Positions 1 to 9,528 of a stretch of 64,000 nt of DNA are shown in pieces (positions within the stretch are counted from its first letter, which is position 1; each line of letters opens with the position of its first letter). Made by a program: the position numbers and the translations under genes. The DNA is from CAWGJF01 sp963822905 (lineage in GTDB: Bacteria > Bacteroidota > Ignavibacteria > Ignavibacteriales > Ignavibacteriaceae). The notes under the pieces are model-generated. The model was given only the letters and a program-made list of their open reading frames with translations. It made no database searches and was not told the origin of the DNA. The stretch covers positions 496,001-560,000 of the forward strand of contig CAWGJF010000003.1 of assembly GCA_963822905.1 (NCBI GenBank). The letters are read 5' to 3'.

Positions 1-236
1 GCAGAAAAAAATTTGATGTTTATTACGAAGATATCAACAAGCTTGAAGGTGGAATTTTTGACAATAAAATGTCGGGTATTTTGAAAGTTTATGATGGAAA
101 GAATTCTGTAATAATAGGGTTTTATCCCAAGATCAGGAATTCAAACAAGCTTATAACAATGATTCTTAGTAAAGTGAAAAAAGAAATTTATGATGAAGTA
201 ATGGAAAGATTACTCAAAAAGAAAAAGAGTGTCTAA
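1..236 (+). CDS. 3' end of an unidentified protein
   Basis: Frame 3 is open from the window edge to a TAA at 234-236 and gives 77 residues, so only the C-terminus is present. It reads as a small mixed fold (alternating hydrophobic strands such as GILKVYD and SVIIGFYP) followed by a lysine-rich amphipathic helix ending in KKKKSV. I do not recognise the family. It ends 17 bases before mnmA on the same strand, so the two could be co-transcribed. Confidence 0.6.
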   Translation, partial: RKKFDVYYEDINKLEGGIFDNKMSGILKVYDGKNSVIIGFYPKIRNSNKLITMILSKVKKEIYDEVMERLLKKKKSV

Positions 237-253
237 AGGGTTGGATTGCTAAG

Positions 254-1318
254 ATGAAAATTGCAGTACTTGTATCGGGAGGCGTTGATAGTTCTGTTGC
301 TTTGAGGTTTTTAAAAGAAAAAGGACACGATGTTACGGCTTTTTATTTGAAAATCTGGCTGCAGGATGATTTTTCTTTTTTGGGGGAATGTCCCTGGGAA
401 GAAGATCTGAAATATGTCAGAAGTGTTTGTGAACAAATCGAAGTTCCTGTCGAAGTCATTCCTCTGCAAACAGAATACTGGGATAATGTTGTTTCATATA
501 CAATTGAAGAAATTAAAGAAGGCAGAACACCCAACCCGGATATTTTTTGTAACAGTCTTATTAAATTCGGTCAGTTCTTTGATAAGATTGATTCCTCTTA
601 TGAAAAAGTTGCAACAGGACATTACGCTAATGTAATTCAGCAGGAAAATAAATATTTACTTACTACATCGCCCGATCCTATAAAAGATCAGACTTACTTT
701 TTAGCATACCTGAACCAGGAACAAGTTAGCAGGGCTCTATTTCCCATTGGAAATCTTCAAAAAAAAGAAGTAAGAACTTTTGCTCAAAAATTCAGTCTCC
801 CGACTAGTAACAGAAAAGACAGCCAGGGAATTTGTTTTCTTGGTCAAATTAAGTTTAAAGAGTTTATTAAGCATCATTTGGGTGAAAAATCCGGGAAAAT
901 AATTGATGCAGATTCGGGAAAAGTGTTGGGCGAACATCCTGGTTATTATTATTACACGATTGGTCAGAGATCAGGACTGAAACTTGGCGGAGGCCCCTGG
1001 TTTGTTGTTAAAAAGGATATTAATGAAAATGTAGTTTATATATCAAAAGAAAACAAAACTCTGAGAGAACGCAACAGCTTTTCTGTTGGAAAAATTAATT
1101 GGATTTCAGGACAACCGACTGATAAAAGCAATCTGAAAGTAAAGATAAGGCACGGAGCAAATTATTATAATTGTAAATTGAAATTATCAAATAATATTTC
1201 CGGAGATGTTGAACTGGATTCTGCTGATAACGGGATTGCTGCCGGTCAGTTTGCTGTTTTTTATGATGAAAATGTTTGTCTTGGCGGGGGAGTTATATTG
1301 CAGGATAATACAATATAA
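254..1318 (+). CDS. mnmA: tRNA-specific 2-thiouridylase MnmA
   Basis: MnmA thiolates U34 of Lys, Glu and Gln tRNAs, taking persulfide sulfur and activating the uridine with ATP; it acts in the cytoplasm. At 354 residues it has the usual length. The PP-loop SGGVDSS is at residues 8-14. The two family cysteines are visible: Cys99 in the NPDxxCNxxIKF motif and Cys194 in SQGICFLG. TGHYA (about 121-125) and the C-terminal beta-barrel with GQFAVFY are also present. The region after the PP-loop reads GECPWEED rather than the C-S/D-rich loop of the E. coli enzyme, a difference I have seen in other lineages. The ATG at 254 sits directly before the PP-loop strand, so the start is secure. It converges on the next gene with one base between stops. 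Confidence 0.95.
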   Translation: MKIAVLVSGGVDSSVALRFLKEKGHDVTAFYLKIWLQDDFSFLGECPWEEDLKYVRSVCEQIEVPVEVIPLQTEYWDNVVSYTIEEIKEGRTPNPDIFCNSLIKFGQFFDKIDSSYEKVATGHYANVIQQENKYLLTTSPDPIKDQTYFLAYLNQEQVSRALFPIGNLQKKEVRTFAQKFSLPTSNRKDSQGICFLGQIKFKEFIKHHLGEKSGKIIDADSGKVLGEHPGYYYYTIGQRSGLKLGGGPWFVVKKDINENVVYISKENKTLRERNSFSVGKINWISGQPTDKSNLKVKIRHGANYYNCKLKLSNNISGDVELDSADNGIAAGQFAVFYDENVCLGGGVILQDNTI

Positions 1319-1319
1319 T

Positions 1320-1538
1320 TCAGGTGTTATAAACAGGATTGGTATTTTGTTGTGAAAGAGGAGTATACTTTTCTCTACTCGTTGAGATACCTATAAATTT
1401 TTGACACTGACTGCAGAAAAATGCAAACCGCGTTCCGATTATACTATCCATTTCACAAATCAACACGCTGTCAATTTTTCTTGTACAATTTATACAACGG
1501 ATTTTAACTTTGGCTTCCGTTAGTTGTTTTGTTAACAT
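1320..1538 (-). CDS. small Cys-pair (zinc-ribbon-like) protein
   Basis: This 72-residue protein has two cysteine pairs, CINC and CSQC, about 27 residues apart, with a further Cys between them; this is the spacing of a small treble-clef or zinc-ribbon fold. Zinc binding is inference. The start chosen is the ATG at 1538 because GGAGAGGG lies just upstream with seven bases between GGAG and the ATG; an in-frame ATG at 1571 would give 83 residues but has no such site. The C-terminal 20 residues are polar and probably disordered. No function can be assigned. It converges with mnmA. Confidence 0.6.
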   Translation of the reverse strand: MLTKQLTEAKVKIRCINCTRKIDSVLICEMDSIIGTRFAFFCSQCQKFIGISTSREKYTPLSQQNTNPVYNT

Positions 1539-1671
1539 TAACCCTCTCCGGTGATATATATTAGACTCCAAACAGGCTGGAATTGTTACCGCTCATCCCT
1601 GGAAAATAAAAATTTATTTTCAGATAGAAAGAAAGCATAAAAAAACATTCAAATCAACTGTAAACTTTTAC

Positions 1672-2268
1672 TCAATTGAAATTATAAGTCTTTTCAATCC
1701 AGTATTCTGCAGTTTTACCTCTGATTAAAGCTGGTTCCCAGATTGATTGATAAGCAGCAGTCAGGACTTTATTTATACAATTTTTACAATCCAGATTTGA
1801 ATATAGGATTTTATAGTCAACAACTTTGCCATCTTCGTTTATCTTCAATTTTAATGTAATAGAACCATGAAACTCACCATTACTTGGTTGTGGAAGTACT
1901 TCCAGAATTTGTCGGGGAATAGTATTTGATAAGGGACTTATTTTTTTATTTAAACTAACTAAAAGGTTTGGAACTGTCTCATTGTTTTCTGTTTTTTGAA
2001 GACTAACATCTTCGAAAAAAAAATCTTCAGTTATTAAATTACCAAATTTAATTTCAGGTAGCGGTGGTTTTGAACTTAATGGTTTTTGTTGAAAAATTGT
2101 TGGAGGGATTATTTCTGAAGCGGTAATTTCATCTAGCAAAATCATATCGTTTTTTTTAGTTGATATTGAAGGTGAGAAAAGAAAGAAAAGAATAACAATC
2201 GCTTCACTGATAACTAATGATACCTTTAAATGTACGGAGTATTTTTTGTGATGCGCAAATCTTTCCAT
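1672..2268 (-). CDS. TonB-like C-terminal domain membrane protein
   Basis: A 198-residue protein with a short cytoplasmic N-terminus, one membrane segment (about 17-34, VSLVISEAIVILFFLF), a proline-containing periplasmic linker (about 50-110) and a C-terminal domain from about 125 with the TonB pattern (a strand ending in INEDGKVVDYKI, a helix, then a W-containing strand). TonB family members link the inner membrane to outer-membrane receptors; no ExbB/ExbD genes are seen here, so a true TonB role is not shown. Its ATG follows the stop of the GWxTD gene after a single base, with GGAAA eight bases upstream, so the two are translationally coupled. Two cysteines (CKNC) in the C-terminal domain are unusual for TonB. 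Confidence 0.7.
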   Translation of the reverse strand: MERFAHHKKYSVHLKVSLVISEAIVILFFLFSPSISTKKNDMILLDEITASEIIPPTIFQQKPLSSKPPLPEIKFGNLITEDFFFEDVSLQKTENNETVPNLLVSLNKKISPLSNTIPRQILEVLPQPSNGEFHGSITLKLKINEDGKVVDYKILYSNLDCKNCINKVLTAAYQSIWEPALIRGKTAEYWIEKTYNFN

Positions 2269-2269
2269 A

Positions 2270-4387
2270 TTATTTCCAGATTAACTCGTTGTGGCTATTC
2301 ACAACTTTACCACTCGTTTTATCTTTTAAAGAGACCTGGACATTATATTTACCTTTTTTATAGTTTTTCATATCAAGTTGAAGGTAAACCTGGGCTGTGC
2401 TTCCGGATGTACTGTAGTCAGTTTTAAGAACTAGTTGTTCTTCATCAGAAGATAATCCAACCGAACTCAATATTGAATGAATGATTTCCGAAGCACCGGA
2501 TTTTTCATTAATATGCTCAATTTTTAACTCTTGCTCAAAGCTGGAAACGTTATCTTCGTCGTGACTCAAATTATAAACTTCATAATAGATATAAATTTTA
2601 TTTGTGCTAACAAAAGTATTAAGCGGATTCGGTAACAAAAAATAATTACCTCTCTGCAGCGGTAATGTCGATTCTGTTTTGGAAACATTTTCACAAAACA
2701 AAATATCACTCATACCGAGGTCTCTATTCGAAAATTTTTTTATTTCAATTGACTTATGGTTAGTTGACACCGCATTATCTATGTTGCGGATAATTTCAAA
2801 TGCAAAGTTTAAGCTATCAGGATGGTTAACTAGTTCGACTGTGTTTATGTGATAATCCTGATCAAGGCCGAGATTTAGAATTGAATTGAAGGAAAATTCC
2901 TTTAATATTTTTATCTTTTTACTTATTAAATCGTAATTCTTATCTAAAAGAAAAACTCCTGCTTTAAATTTATCATTTGAAAATAATTTATCCTCAATTG
3001 ATTTATCAGCTTTTGTAGCAAAACTAACAACTAACTCAGTATTATAATCAGAGTTGTCCTTTAAACTTTTAAATTGACTTATTACAAATGGAACATCTAT
3101 TACCGGGCCATTAAACTTCGGCGAATAGGATTCCGGTTCATTCCTTCTTTCATCATGGACAAAAGTTTCTGAATCACCACCAAACTGAGAATGATGCCTG
3201 CCTGAAGGATTTGGTACACTGAATCGAAAGTTTCCTGTCCAGTAATCATCAGTAAAACCAAATACTTTATCATTATAAACCCATAAATCTGTTTTCAACA
3301 TTAATGAAGTGTTCCCACCAGCACTGATTTGCGGACGAAGACGAATCCTGGTTTCCGGAATTCCGTACCTAATGAGGATTTCTCCACGATCAGTATTCCA
3401 GCCAGGCAGATCAAGTTTTTTAACAGTGAATCTTAAATTCGAATAAGCAACACGAACATAATGTTCAAGGAGTCTCTCATTGTAGCTAGTAAGATAAAGA
3501 GGGTCTTGTGATTGCCAATACTTGTTGATAATAACAATCGAATCAGAATTTTTAAAATCATTTGGGTTTAAAAAATAGTTGGCAGAAAACTTTGTATAAA
3601 TAGATTTTTCTGAATCATCCATCAGACTAATCGCTTTTGTAAAATCTGAATAACTGGAATCTATTTTTGAAAGCTGATAATTACAAATTCCGTGAAGCAG
3701 TAATGTCTCCTTATTTCGGGAGTCATATCTTAAAGAAGTATTCAAATAATTTATTGCAGTGCCCGGCTCCCCAAGTTCAACATAAAGTATTGCAAGATGA
3801 TTATACGATTCAATATAACCGGGATCAATTTTTATGGAAGCTAAATAGTATGTTACTGCTTCATCAAAATCATCCTGGGCAAATCCATTATAGCTTAAAG
3901 CAGGAGCGCCATCATCTTTAAAAAATGAATTCATATATTCATAAAAATCTTCCTCTTTTATTCTTCCAAGATTAAACAGCGCATCTATATTATTTTTATC
4001 TATTTCCAAAATTTCCTTGTAAACATCAAAAGCCATGCTCTTGCTGAAATTTTCAAGAATTAATGCCAGCTCTTTCCTGTATGCTATATTATTCGGATCT
4101 CTTAAAATTGCATTTTCAAAGTTTCTCCTTGCCTTGATATTTCCTCTTACAGTTCCTTTAGATTTATACAGTTTCCCTAGTTGATAATAGGAAGGCGGAT
4201 AGTCAAATTCAAAAATAGAAGTCTTAAATAATTTTTCAGCTTCATCTGTTTTACCTTCTGCAAATTCTTCCAACCCTTTCTGATGAAAAACATTGGTTTC
4301 ATTAAACATTTTTTGAGCTGATATTGATATGGGAATAATCAGCCACAAAATAATTCTTATTGGAATTAACTTCTTACTCTTTGTCAT
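2270..4387 (-). CDS. TPR and GWxTD domain-containing secreted protein
   Basis: This 705-residue protein begins with a signal-peptide-like segment (IRIILWLIIPISISAQ). Residues about 30-265 are tetratricopeptide-like repeats, including YYQLGKLYKSKG and YNHLAILYVELGEPGTAINYL. The diagnostic GWNTD motif is at about 329-333, followed by RGEILIRYGIPETR, which marks the GWxTD domain, and the C-terminal half is beta-rich. The GWxTD family is known mainly from Bacteroidota, Chlorobiota and Acidobacteriota and has no established biochemical role. It is probably periplasmic. It is the first gene of a two-gene unit with the TonB-like protein. Confidence 0.88.
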   Translation of the reverse strand: MTKSKKLIPIRIILWLIIPISISAQKMFNETNVFHQKGLEEFAEGKTDEAEKLFKTSIFEFDYPPSYYQLGKLYKSKGTVRGNIKARRNFENAILRDPNNIAYRKELALILENFSKSMAFDVYKEILEIDKNNIDALFNLGRIKEEDFYEYMNSFFKDDGAPALSYNGFAQDDFDEAVTYYLASIKIDPGYIESYNHLAILYVELGEPGTAINYLNTSLRYDSRNKETLLLHGICNYQLSKIDSSYSDFTKAISLMDDSEKSIYTKFSANYFLNPNDFKNSDSIVIINKYWQSQDPLYLTSYNERLLEHYVRVAYSNLRFTVKKLDLPGWNTDRGEILIRYGIPETRIRLRPQISAGGNTSLMLKTDLWVYNDKVFGFTDDYWTGNFRFSVPNPSGRHHSQFGGDSETFVHDERRNEPESYSPKFNGPVIDVPFVISQFKSLKDNSDYNTELVVSFATKADKSIEDKLFSNDKFKAGVFLLDKNYDLISKKIKILKEFSFNSILNLGLDQDYHINTVELVNHPDSLNFAFEIIRNIDNAVSTNHKSIEIKKFSNRDLGMSDILFCENVSKTESTLPLQRGNYFLLPNPLNTFVSTNKIYIYYEVYNLSHDEDNVSSFEQELKIEHINEKSGASEIIHSILSSVGLSSDEEQLVLKTDYSTSGSTAQVYLQLDMKNYKKGKYNVQVSLKDKTSGKVVNSHNELIWK

Positions 4388-4523
4388 TATTTTTTTTGGA
4401 TTCTAAGCTTGCTAAGAAGATAGCATTTCAGAATTGATGATTCAAGATGTAAATCTGATATGTAGAATGAAAATATAGCAGAAAATTGAAAAATAATTGC
4501 AGGTTAAGGTATCTATAGTTAAA

Positions 4524-5576
4524 TCAGCGGTTCAGAAAAGAAGTAAGGTCATATTTTTCCGTGCTAAGTTTGTTTAGATTTTTTAATATGAACTCTTTTA
4601 TCAATTCGATTGAAATTACTCTGGCAATTCCGTAACGGATAGATGAGTAACGTTTTACAAACATTTCACCGGTGTATGGCACAAGGGGATTATACTGTCT
4701 ATTATTTTTTGATTTGGCTGGAACAAGTATGTTTTCTTCTTCTTCCGGAACCCATTGGACGATCCCAACAAGTTCAAAATTAGGTACGCCATCTTTAATT
4801 GCAAGCACAATTGCACCGCTGGCTCCGCGATTGATTACAGCATCAATAATAAAAGATCCTTGAGAGTCGCGGTTTGGACTGCTCACAATTGCTTTTGTTA
4901 CCATCTGGAAATTAATAGGAAACCCGAACACGTAAACAAAAGTACCCCATTCAAGCTCTTTAGCTTTGCCATTGGGGTAATCAAAAAAAGGAAACTTGAA
5001 TTCACTTAATGCATGATAATCTCTTCCTATAAGAGCAAGATCATTTTTTTCATCGACCGCAAGAATTTCCATTTTGCTTCCTTCAGGAAATCCCGCTGCA
5101 TAAACTATCTGATTATCTTTTATCAATACCGACTGAATAAGATTTGTTATGTTACCGGAATCATCGTAGAAAAATGAAAACACAGTGTCAGGATAGTTAA
5201 CAACATGAGAACATGTAAGCAACACAACTTTGCCTTCCAGAGAATAAATTGCAGTTGCACTTCCTGATGTTGATTGGTCCGCATAGCCGGAAACCAGAGC
5301 GATGGATTCCAGATTTTTTGTCCTAATGTTCTCGGGCGTTATTGAATCCTGTAATTCGAATGTAAATGTTTTATAAAAACCTGTAGAGTTTATCCTGTGA
5401 ACTGATTTACTTATCTTTTCAAGTGACTCAGAACTGCCTTTATAAGGAAATTCACTGTCATATTTTCCATCGTGCAATATTGGATAAATTTGGTCATAAG
5501 AGATGCCAGAGCATGAAGACAATATCAATAAAAGAATTCCTAGTGAGATAAAACTTGTTATAAAATTTTTATTCAT
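4524..5576 (-). CDS. lipoprotein trypsin-like serine protease
   Basis: The 350-residue precursor has a lipoprotein signal with Cys22 in LSSC, so it is probably an envelope lipoprotein. A chymotrypsin-fold protease is suggested by a complete triad in the right order: His124 in LLTCSHVV, Asp179 in NDLALIG and Ser253 in NRGASGAI. The nucleophile motif is GASGA, a variant of the usual GxSGG. There is no PDZ domain, unlike DegP/HtrA, and the C-terminus is a plain helical tail. Substrate is unknown. It lies 13 bases upstream of the NarL-type regulator stop-to-start order on the same strand, so read-through from the regulator into this gene is possible. Confidence 0.75.
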   Translation of the reverse strand: MNKNFITSFISLGILLLILSSCSGISYDQIYPILHDGKYDSEFPYKGSSESLEKISKSVHRINSTGFYKTFTFELQDSITPENIRTKNLESIALVSGYADQSTSGSATAIYSLEGKVVLLTCSHVVNYPDTVFSFFYDDSGNITNLIQSVLIKDNQIVYAAGFPEGSKMEILAVDEKNDLALIGRDYHALSEFKFPFFDYPNGKAKELEWGTFVYVFGFPINFQMVTKAIVSSPNRDSQGSFIIDAVINRGASGAIVLAIKDGVPNFELVGIVQWVPEEEENILVPAKSKNNRQYNPLVPYTGEMFVKRYSSIRYGIARVISIELIKEFILKNLNKLSTEKYDLTSFLNR

Positions 5577-5589
5577 AAGAGTTTTCTAG

Positions 5590-6243
5590 TCAGGTTTCCA
5601 ACAATTTATTTTTGAATACATACTGTGTTAATTCAACATTAGATTTTAAATGCATTTTTTCGAGTATCCGGTTTCGGTAAGAATAAATAGTATTTACGCT
5701 TAAGGATAATTCTATGGCTATCTGCTCAGCGGAATTACCTGAGGCAATAGAGCACATTATCTGGTATTCACGGTCTGATAACAAATCATGTGGAAATTCA
5801 ATTTTCTTTTCACCAAATTCAGCAGCTAGCTTCTCAGAGAGCTTTTCGTTAATATATTTACCCCCGCCGACAATTTTTCTAATTGCAATGACAAGTTCAG
5901 TCGGGGCGCTAACTTTTTTGAGATACCCGGACGCTCCGGCCTTAATTGCCCGTAATCCATATTGTTCCTCGCTGAACATGCTTAAAATTAATACCGGAAT
6001 TTCCGGATGATATTTTCTAAGATCTTTTAAAGCTTCTAATCCACTTCTTCCGGGCATACTTATATCCAGAATTATTACCCGGAAATTATCTTTTTCAAGT
6101 AGTGAAAATATTTCAGCAGCGTTTGATGCTTCCCCGGTAACGCGCATATCATTTTCTTCAGAAACAATTTGTTTTAAACCTTCTCTCACTATTGCGTGAT
6201 CATCCGCTATTAGTATTTTTATTACATCTTTCACAAAAGGCAT
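5590..6243 (-). CDS. NarL/FixJ-type response regulator
   Basis: The 217-residue protein has a receiver domain (acidic pair Asp14-Asp15, phospho-acceptor Asp60 in VIILDISMPG, and Lys in GYLKK near 110) and a LuxR-type helix-turn-helix at about 150-212 (LSDREYQIMCSIASG, then SVNTIYSYRNRILEKM). It is a cytoplasmic transcription factor activated by phosphorylation. Its ATG shares one base with the stop of the upstream histidine kinase (TAATG), so the pair is translationally coupled and the kinase is the obvious cognate partner. Target genes cannot be read from the sequence; the downstream protease gene may be co-transcribed. Confidence 0.93.
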   Translation of the reverse strand: MPFVKDVIKILIADDHAIVREGLKQIVSEENDMRVTGEASNAAEIFSLLEKDNFRVIILDISMPGRSGLEALKDLRKYHPEIPVLILSMFSEEQYGLRAIKAGASGYLKKVSAPTELVIAIRKIVGGGKYINEKLSEKLAAEFGEKKIEFPHDLLSDREYQIMCSIASGNSAEQIAIELSLSVNTIYSYRNRILEKMHLKSNVELTQYVFKNKLLET

Positions 6244-7712
6244 TAATCTTTATTAAGATTCTTCATGGGAATTTCCACTTTTAGCCGGGTTCCTTTATCC
6301 GGAATTCCCTCAATAGAAACCTCTCCACCGAGAATTAAAGCTCTTTCCTTCATCCCAATGATTCCAAGTGAACGAGGGTCTCTAAGTTTTTCTGCCGTGA
6401 TTCCAATCCCGTTGTCATTTATTTCAAGGACTAAGATATTTTCCGAAATTTTTAATGCAGCTGAAATCCAGCTTGCGGATGCATGTCTTAAAACATTAGT
6501 TAATGCTTCCTGGAAAATTCTGAAGACAGCAGTAGATTTTTCAGCATCCAGAATAATTTCATCCTCAGGCATAGAAAGCATACAATTTATTCCTGAAAGA
6601 TTCTGAAATTCCTGAGCCTGCCACTCGATTGCCGGGATAATCCCAAGTTCATCAAGAATTCCAGGTCGAAGTTTTGCAGTAATTCTTTGAACTCTTTCAA
6701 CAGCATCATCAATCAGTTTTGTTGCATTGTCAATTTTTTCTTTTAGCTGGTGCTGGTCTTTCCTAAGTTTATTTGAAAGAAGTGAGATATTAATTTTTAG
6801 GACAGTTAAAGTTTGTCCCAAATCATCATGGATTTCCCTTGCAATTAAACTTCTTTCTTCTTCGCGGATAGATTGAAGATGTGAAGCAAGATTCCTTAAA
6901 ACATTGCTAGTTCGTTTCAGTTTTTCTTCAGATTGTTTTCTTTCAGTTATATCACGCGTTATAGAAAGAATAGTTTGTTTTCCTTCATACTCAAACAGGT
7001 GAGAGTTAACTTCAACTGTATAAAGTTTTCTGTCTTTTGCTTTATGAACTAACTCGTAGATAACATGACTTTCAGACTTAAGTCTTTCCATTGCATTATT
7101 AAATTCATCGATATACTTTGGCTGAATAATCGCCGATGGGCTAAGTTTTAAAAATTCTTCCTTTGTATATCCAAGCTGATTTAATGCAACATCGTTAACT
7201 TCGACAAAATCACCATATGTTTTTGATGAACTTAACTGAATTACAAAAACAGCATCGTTTATGCTATTAAAAAGCAGACGGAATTTCTTTTCACTTTCAA
7301 CTAATTCAATCTCGGATTTTTTTCTTTCTGTTATATCTTTTATTATGCTTAATGTAACTTTTCCGGTTTCAGGTATTTCAACAAACGAATTGGAAAAATC
7401 GAACCATCGTTTCTTTCCGTTCCATAGAACATTTTCTCTTTCAAAATGAGTTTTTATCCTGTTACTTTGTACATCATTACGGTAAGTATTTAAAATTCTT
7501 TCACGCTCTGATTCCGAATAAACATCAGAGAAAAGTTTTCCAACAAGTTTTTCCTTTGGTATTTCAATAATTCTGCTGTAAGCATCATTAATCATCATAA
7601 TCCTTCCGGAAGAATCAAGTAAGCGCATTCCATCAACTGAAAGTTCCCAGAGCCATCCGAAAAGTGTTTCAGTTTTATTTATTTTTTCTTCGAGTTCGAT
7701 TTCAGAAATCAT
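6243..7712 (-). CDS. PAS-PAS sensor histidine kinase (HisKA_3 class)
   Basis: The 489-residue kinase has two PAS domains (about 15-130 and 140-260, each ending in the DITERK signature), then a NarX/DegS-type dimerisation helix with His295 in AREIHDDLGQTL, and a C-terminal ATPase domain (IFQEALTNVLRHASA N-box, DNGIGI, GIIGMKERA). No membrane segment is evident, so it is probably a cytoplasmic sensor; the PAS ligand is unknown. It is coupled by a one-base overlap to the response regulator downstream, and starts nine bases after the MFS transporter stop, so transport and sensing may be one operon. Confidence 0.92.
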   Translation of the reverse strand: MISEIELEEKINKTETLFGWLWELSVDGMRLLDSSGRIMMINDAYSRIIEIPKEKLVGKLFSDVYSESERERILNTYRNDVQSNRIKTHFERENVLWNGKKRWFDFSNSFVEIPETGKVTLSIIKDITERKKSEIELVESEKKFRLLFNSINDAVFVIQLSSSKTYGDFVEVNDVALNQLGYTKEEFLKLSPSAIIQPKYIDEFNNAMERLKSESHVIYELVHKAKDRKLYTVEVNSHLFEYEGKQTILSITRDITERKQSEEKLKRTSNVLRNLASHLQSIREEERSLIAREIHDDLGQTLTVLKINISLLSNKLRKDQHQLKEKIDNATKLIDDAVERVQRITAKLRPGILDELGIIPAIEWQAQEFQNLSGINCMLSMPEDEIILDAEKSTAVFRIFQEALTNVLRHASASWISAALKISENILVLEINDNGIGITAEKLRDPRSLGIIGMKERALILGGEVSIEGIPDKGTRLKVEIPMKNLNKD

Positions 7713-7720
7713 TTTACATA

Positions 7721-9478
7721 TTAATTTTCTGCTTTAACTTTAAAACCTTTTTTCATCCAGCCTTTTGCAAGCAATAATCCAATGGGGGATATAATTGCAA
7801 TAAATCCGTATATCAACCACATGGTTTCAGTGTTCATATTTGATGGAAGAGTATCAATAGGGCAGTAATTCATCAGGAACCAGCCAGAATAAAGACTTGT
7901 AATTACTTTTGTTAAAAACCATGGAAATTGTCCGATTCCCATGTAGATACCGGTCATATTCTTCGGTGCAATTTCAGCTACCCACTGTAAAAACCTTGGC
8001 TGCCACATAGCTTCCCCAATTGTCATAATGATTATATAAGCAATTAGGGTATTAAAGTTAGGTCCAAGTACCAAAATGAACGTCGGAGAAGCCATAACAG
8101 CGGTTCCAATTATCATCATGTTATACGTATCTTTTTTTGAAGTGAGTGCTGTTACCATCGGAGTGAGTATAAAAATCAGAATCGGATTCAGATTTACAAA
8201 AAATTCAAAATTATCGCTGATAAATCCGTTAAAAGCACGACTGGTATATTGAGGAATTGTCAGCCAGTTGTGAGCAAACAAAGTTTGAACGAATATTAAT
8301 ATGAAAACAAAATAGAAAAACCTAAGATCAGTAATAATATAGATTAAAATACTTAAGCCCACTAAAGCCAAAGCAATAAACCAGTTAAAACCAAAGATAG
8401 AAGAAAGAACGAAATTATTGCTAAATGACTTTTCGATCAAAGAAGACATAAATAATTCTTTAACAAGAACGACTAAGGTAAAGAATATGAAAACGAAAAT
8501 AGCAGCTAAAGATGATTTCCTTTTTGCAGCAAACTGTTTTGAAAAAGCGTGTACAAAAAGTTTAAATCCTGTTTCCTCTTCACCGGCTTCTTTCTCTGCT
8601 TCTTTTGTTTCATTCTCCAATTTCAAATCAGAAACTGCTTTCTGAACAGCTTTTTTTGTGATCAGAAAATAAACAACGCCTATTCCAACAACTGTGAGTG
8701 CAACATACACCCAGAACACACCTGTTATTTCAAATTCTTTTCTGACAGGTGGGGAGATTATTCCGGGCAGGAAACCTCCAAGATTCATCAATGCATACAG
8801 CATTGCATAACCCATTGCAGAAGTTTTTTCATTTGTAAACTGTTTAACGCCGGCGTAGCACGCAGGTTGATAAATTCCATAGCCCAGGATTATTCCAAAT
8901 ATTCCCAGCATAGCAAACAAATGTGCAGAACCCCATATACCAGGCACTCCAACTTCTGGTGATATTGCTAAAAATACTCTGCCAACAAGCATAAATGATA
9001 ATGCAATTAATAGAGATTTTCTTACTCCAATCCAATCTACTGTTGCCCCCAGAAAAAGCATTGCAATTGTAATTCCAGCGGTTAGAACTCCAACCATTCT
9101 GCCCGCATCAATATCATCCAGTCCGACATACTGGTTAAAAAATATTGCAAGAAGACCAAGAACTCCAAAATATGTTAAACCTTCCAACACGTATGATATG
9201 TTGATCCCCAACAATACTCTTGATGTTTTTGATAAATCAACAAAAGGCTGAGTCAATTCCATAATTATATTTGCAAAAAAATCTGATTGTTCTACTGCTT
9301 TTTCCTTTTTGGCAGATGAAAAAACTATAAAATAAGCGATTGGAGGTAAGACCAGTGAAACAAGAAACCACAATAATCCGTTTTGTCCTTTTTGGATTGC
9401 AAGTCTTGCGGTACCGAGAACAAAAAAGAAATAGAGAATTACACCCAACCCGATAAAAACAATAATTAAGTCACTCAT
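7721..9478 (-). CDS. MFS transporter, possibly POT/peptide-type
   Basis: A 585-residue polytopic inner-membrane protein. An N-terminal segment of two hydrophobic helices (about 1-55) with a charged linker precedes a major-facilitator body with roughly 12-14 segments and a large hydrophilic loop near 285-310 rich in Glu and Lys. The loop with GATVDWIGVRKSL resembles MFS motif A, and the overall arrangement recalls proton-dependent oligopeptide transporters, but I do not see the ExxERFxYY motif, so peptide specificity is unsupported. It is encoded between two sensor kinases, nine bases before one of them, so the transported compound may also be the signal. The substrate is unknown. Confidence 0.75.
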   Translation of the reverse strand: MSDLIIVFIGLGVILYFFFVLGTARLAIQKGQNGLLWFLVSLVLPPIAYFIVFSSAKKEKAVEQSDFFANIIMELTQPFVDLSKTSRVLLGINISYVLEGLTYFGVLGLLAIFFNQYVGLDDIDAGRMVGVLTAGITIAMLFLGATVDWIGVRKSLLIALSFMLVGRVFLAISPEVGVPGIWGSAHLFAMLGIFGIILGYGIYQPACYAGVKQFTNEKTSAMGYAMLYALMNLGGFLPGIISPPVRKEFEITGVFWVYVALTVVGIGVVYFLITKKAVQKAVSDLKLENETKEAEKEAGEEETGFKLFVHAFSKQFAAKRKSSLAAIFVFIFFTLVVLVKELFMSSLIEKSFSNNFVLSSIFGFNWFIALALVGLSILIYIITDLRFFYFVFILIFVQTLFAHNWLTIPQYTSRAFNGFISDNFEFFVNLNPILIFILTPMVTALTSKKDTYNMMIIGTAVMASPTFILVLGPNFNTLIAYIIIMTIGEAMWQPRFLQWVAEIAPKNMTGIYMGIGQFPWFLTKVITSLYSGWFLMNYCPIDTLPSNMNTETMWLIYGFIAIISPIGLLLAKGWMKKGFKVKAEN

Positions 9479-9528
9479 GATTTTTGCTTTATTTTATTTG
9501 TGAAATAATAATTACAGAATTTTTGTTT

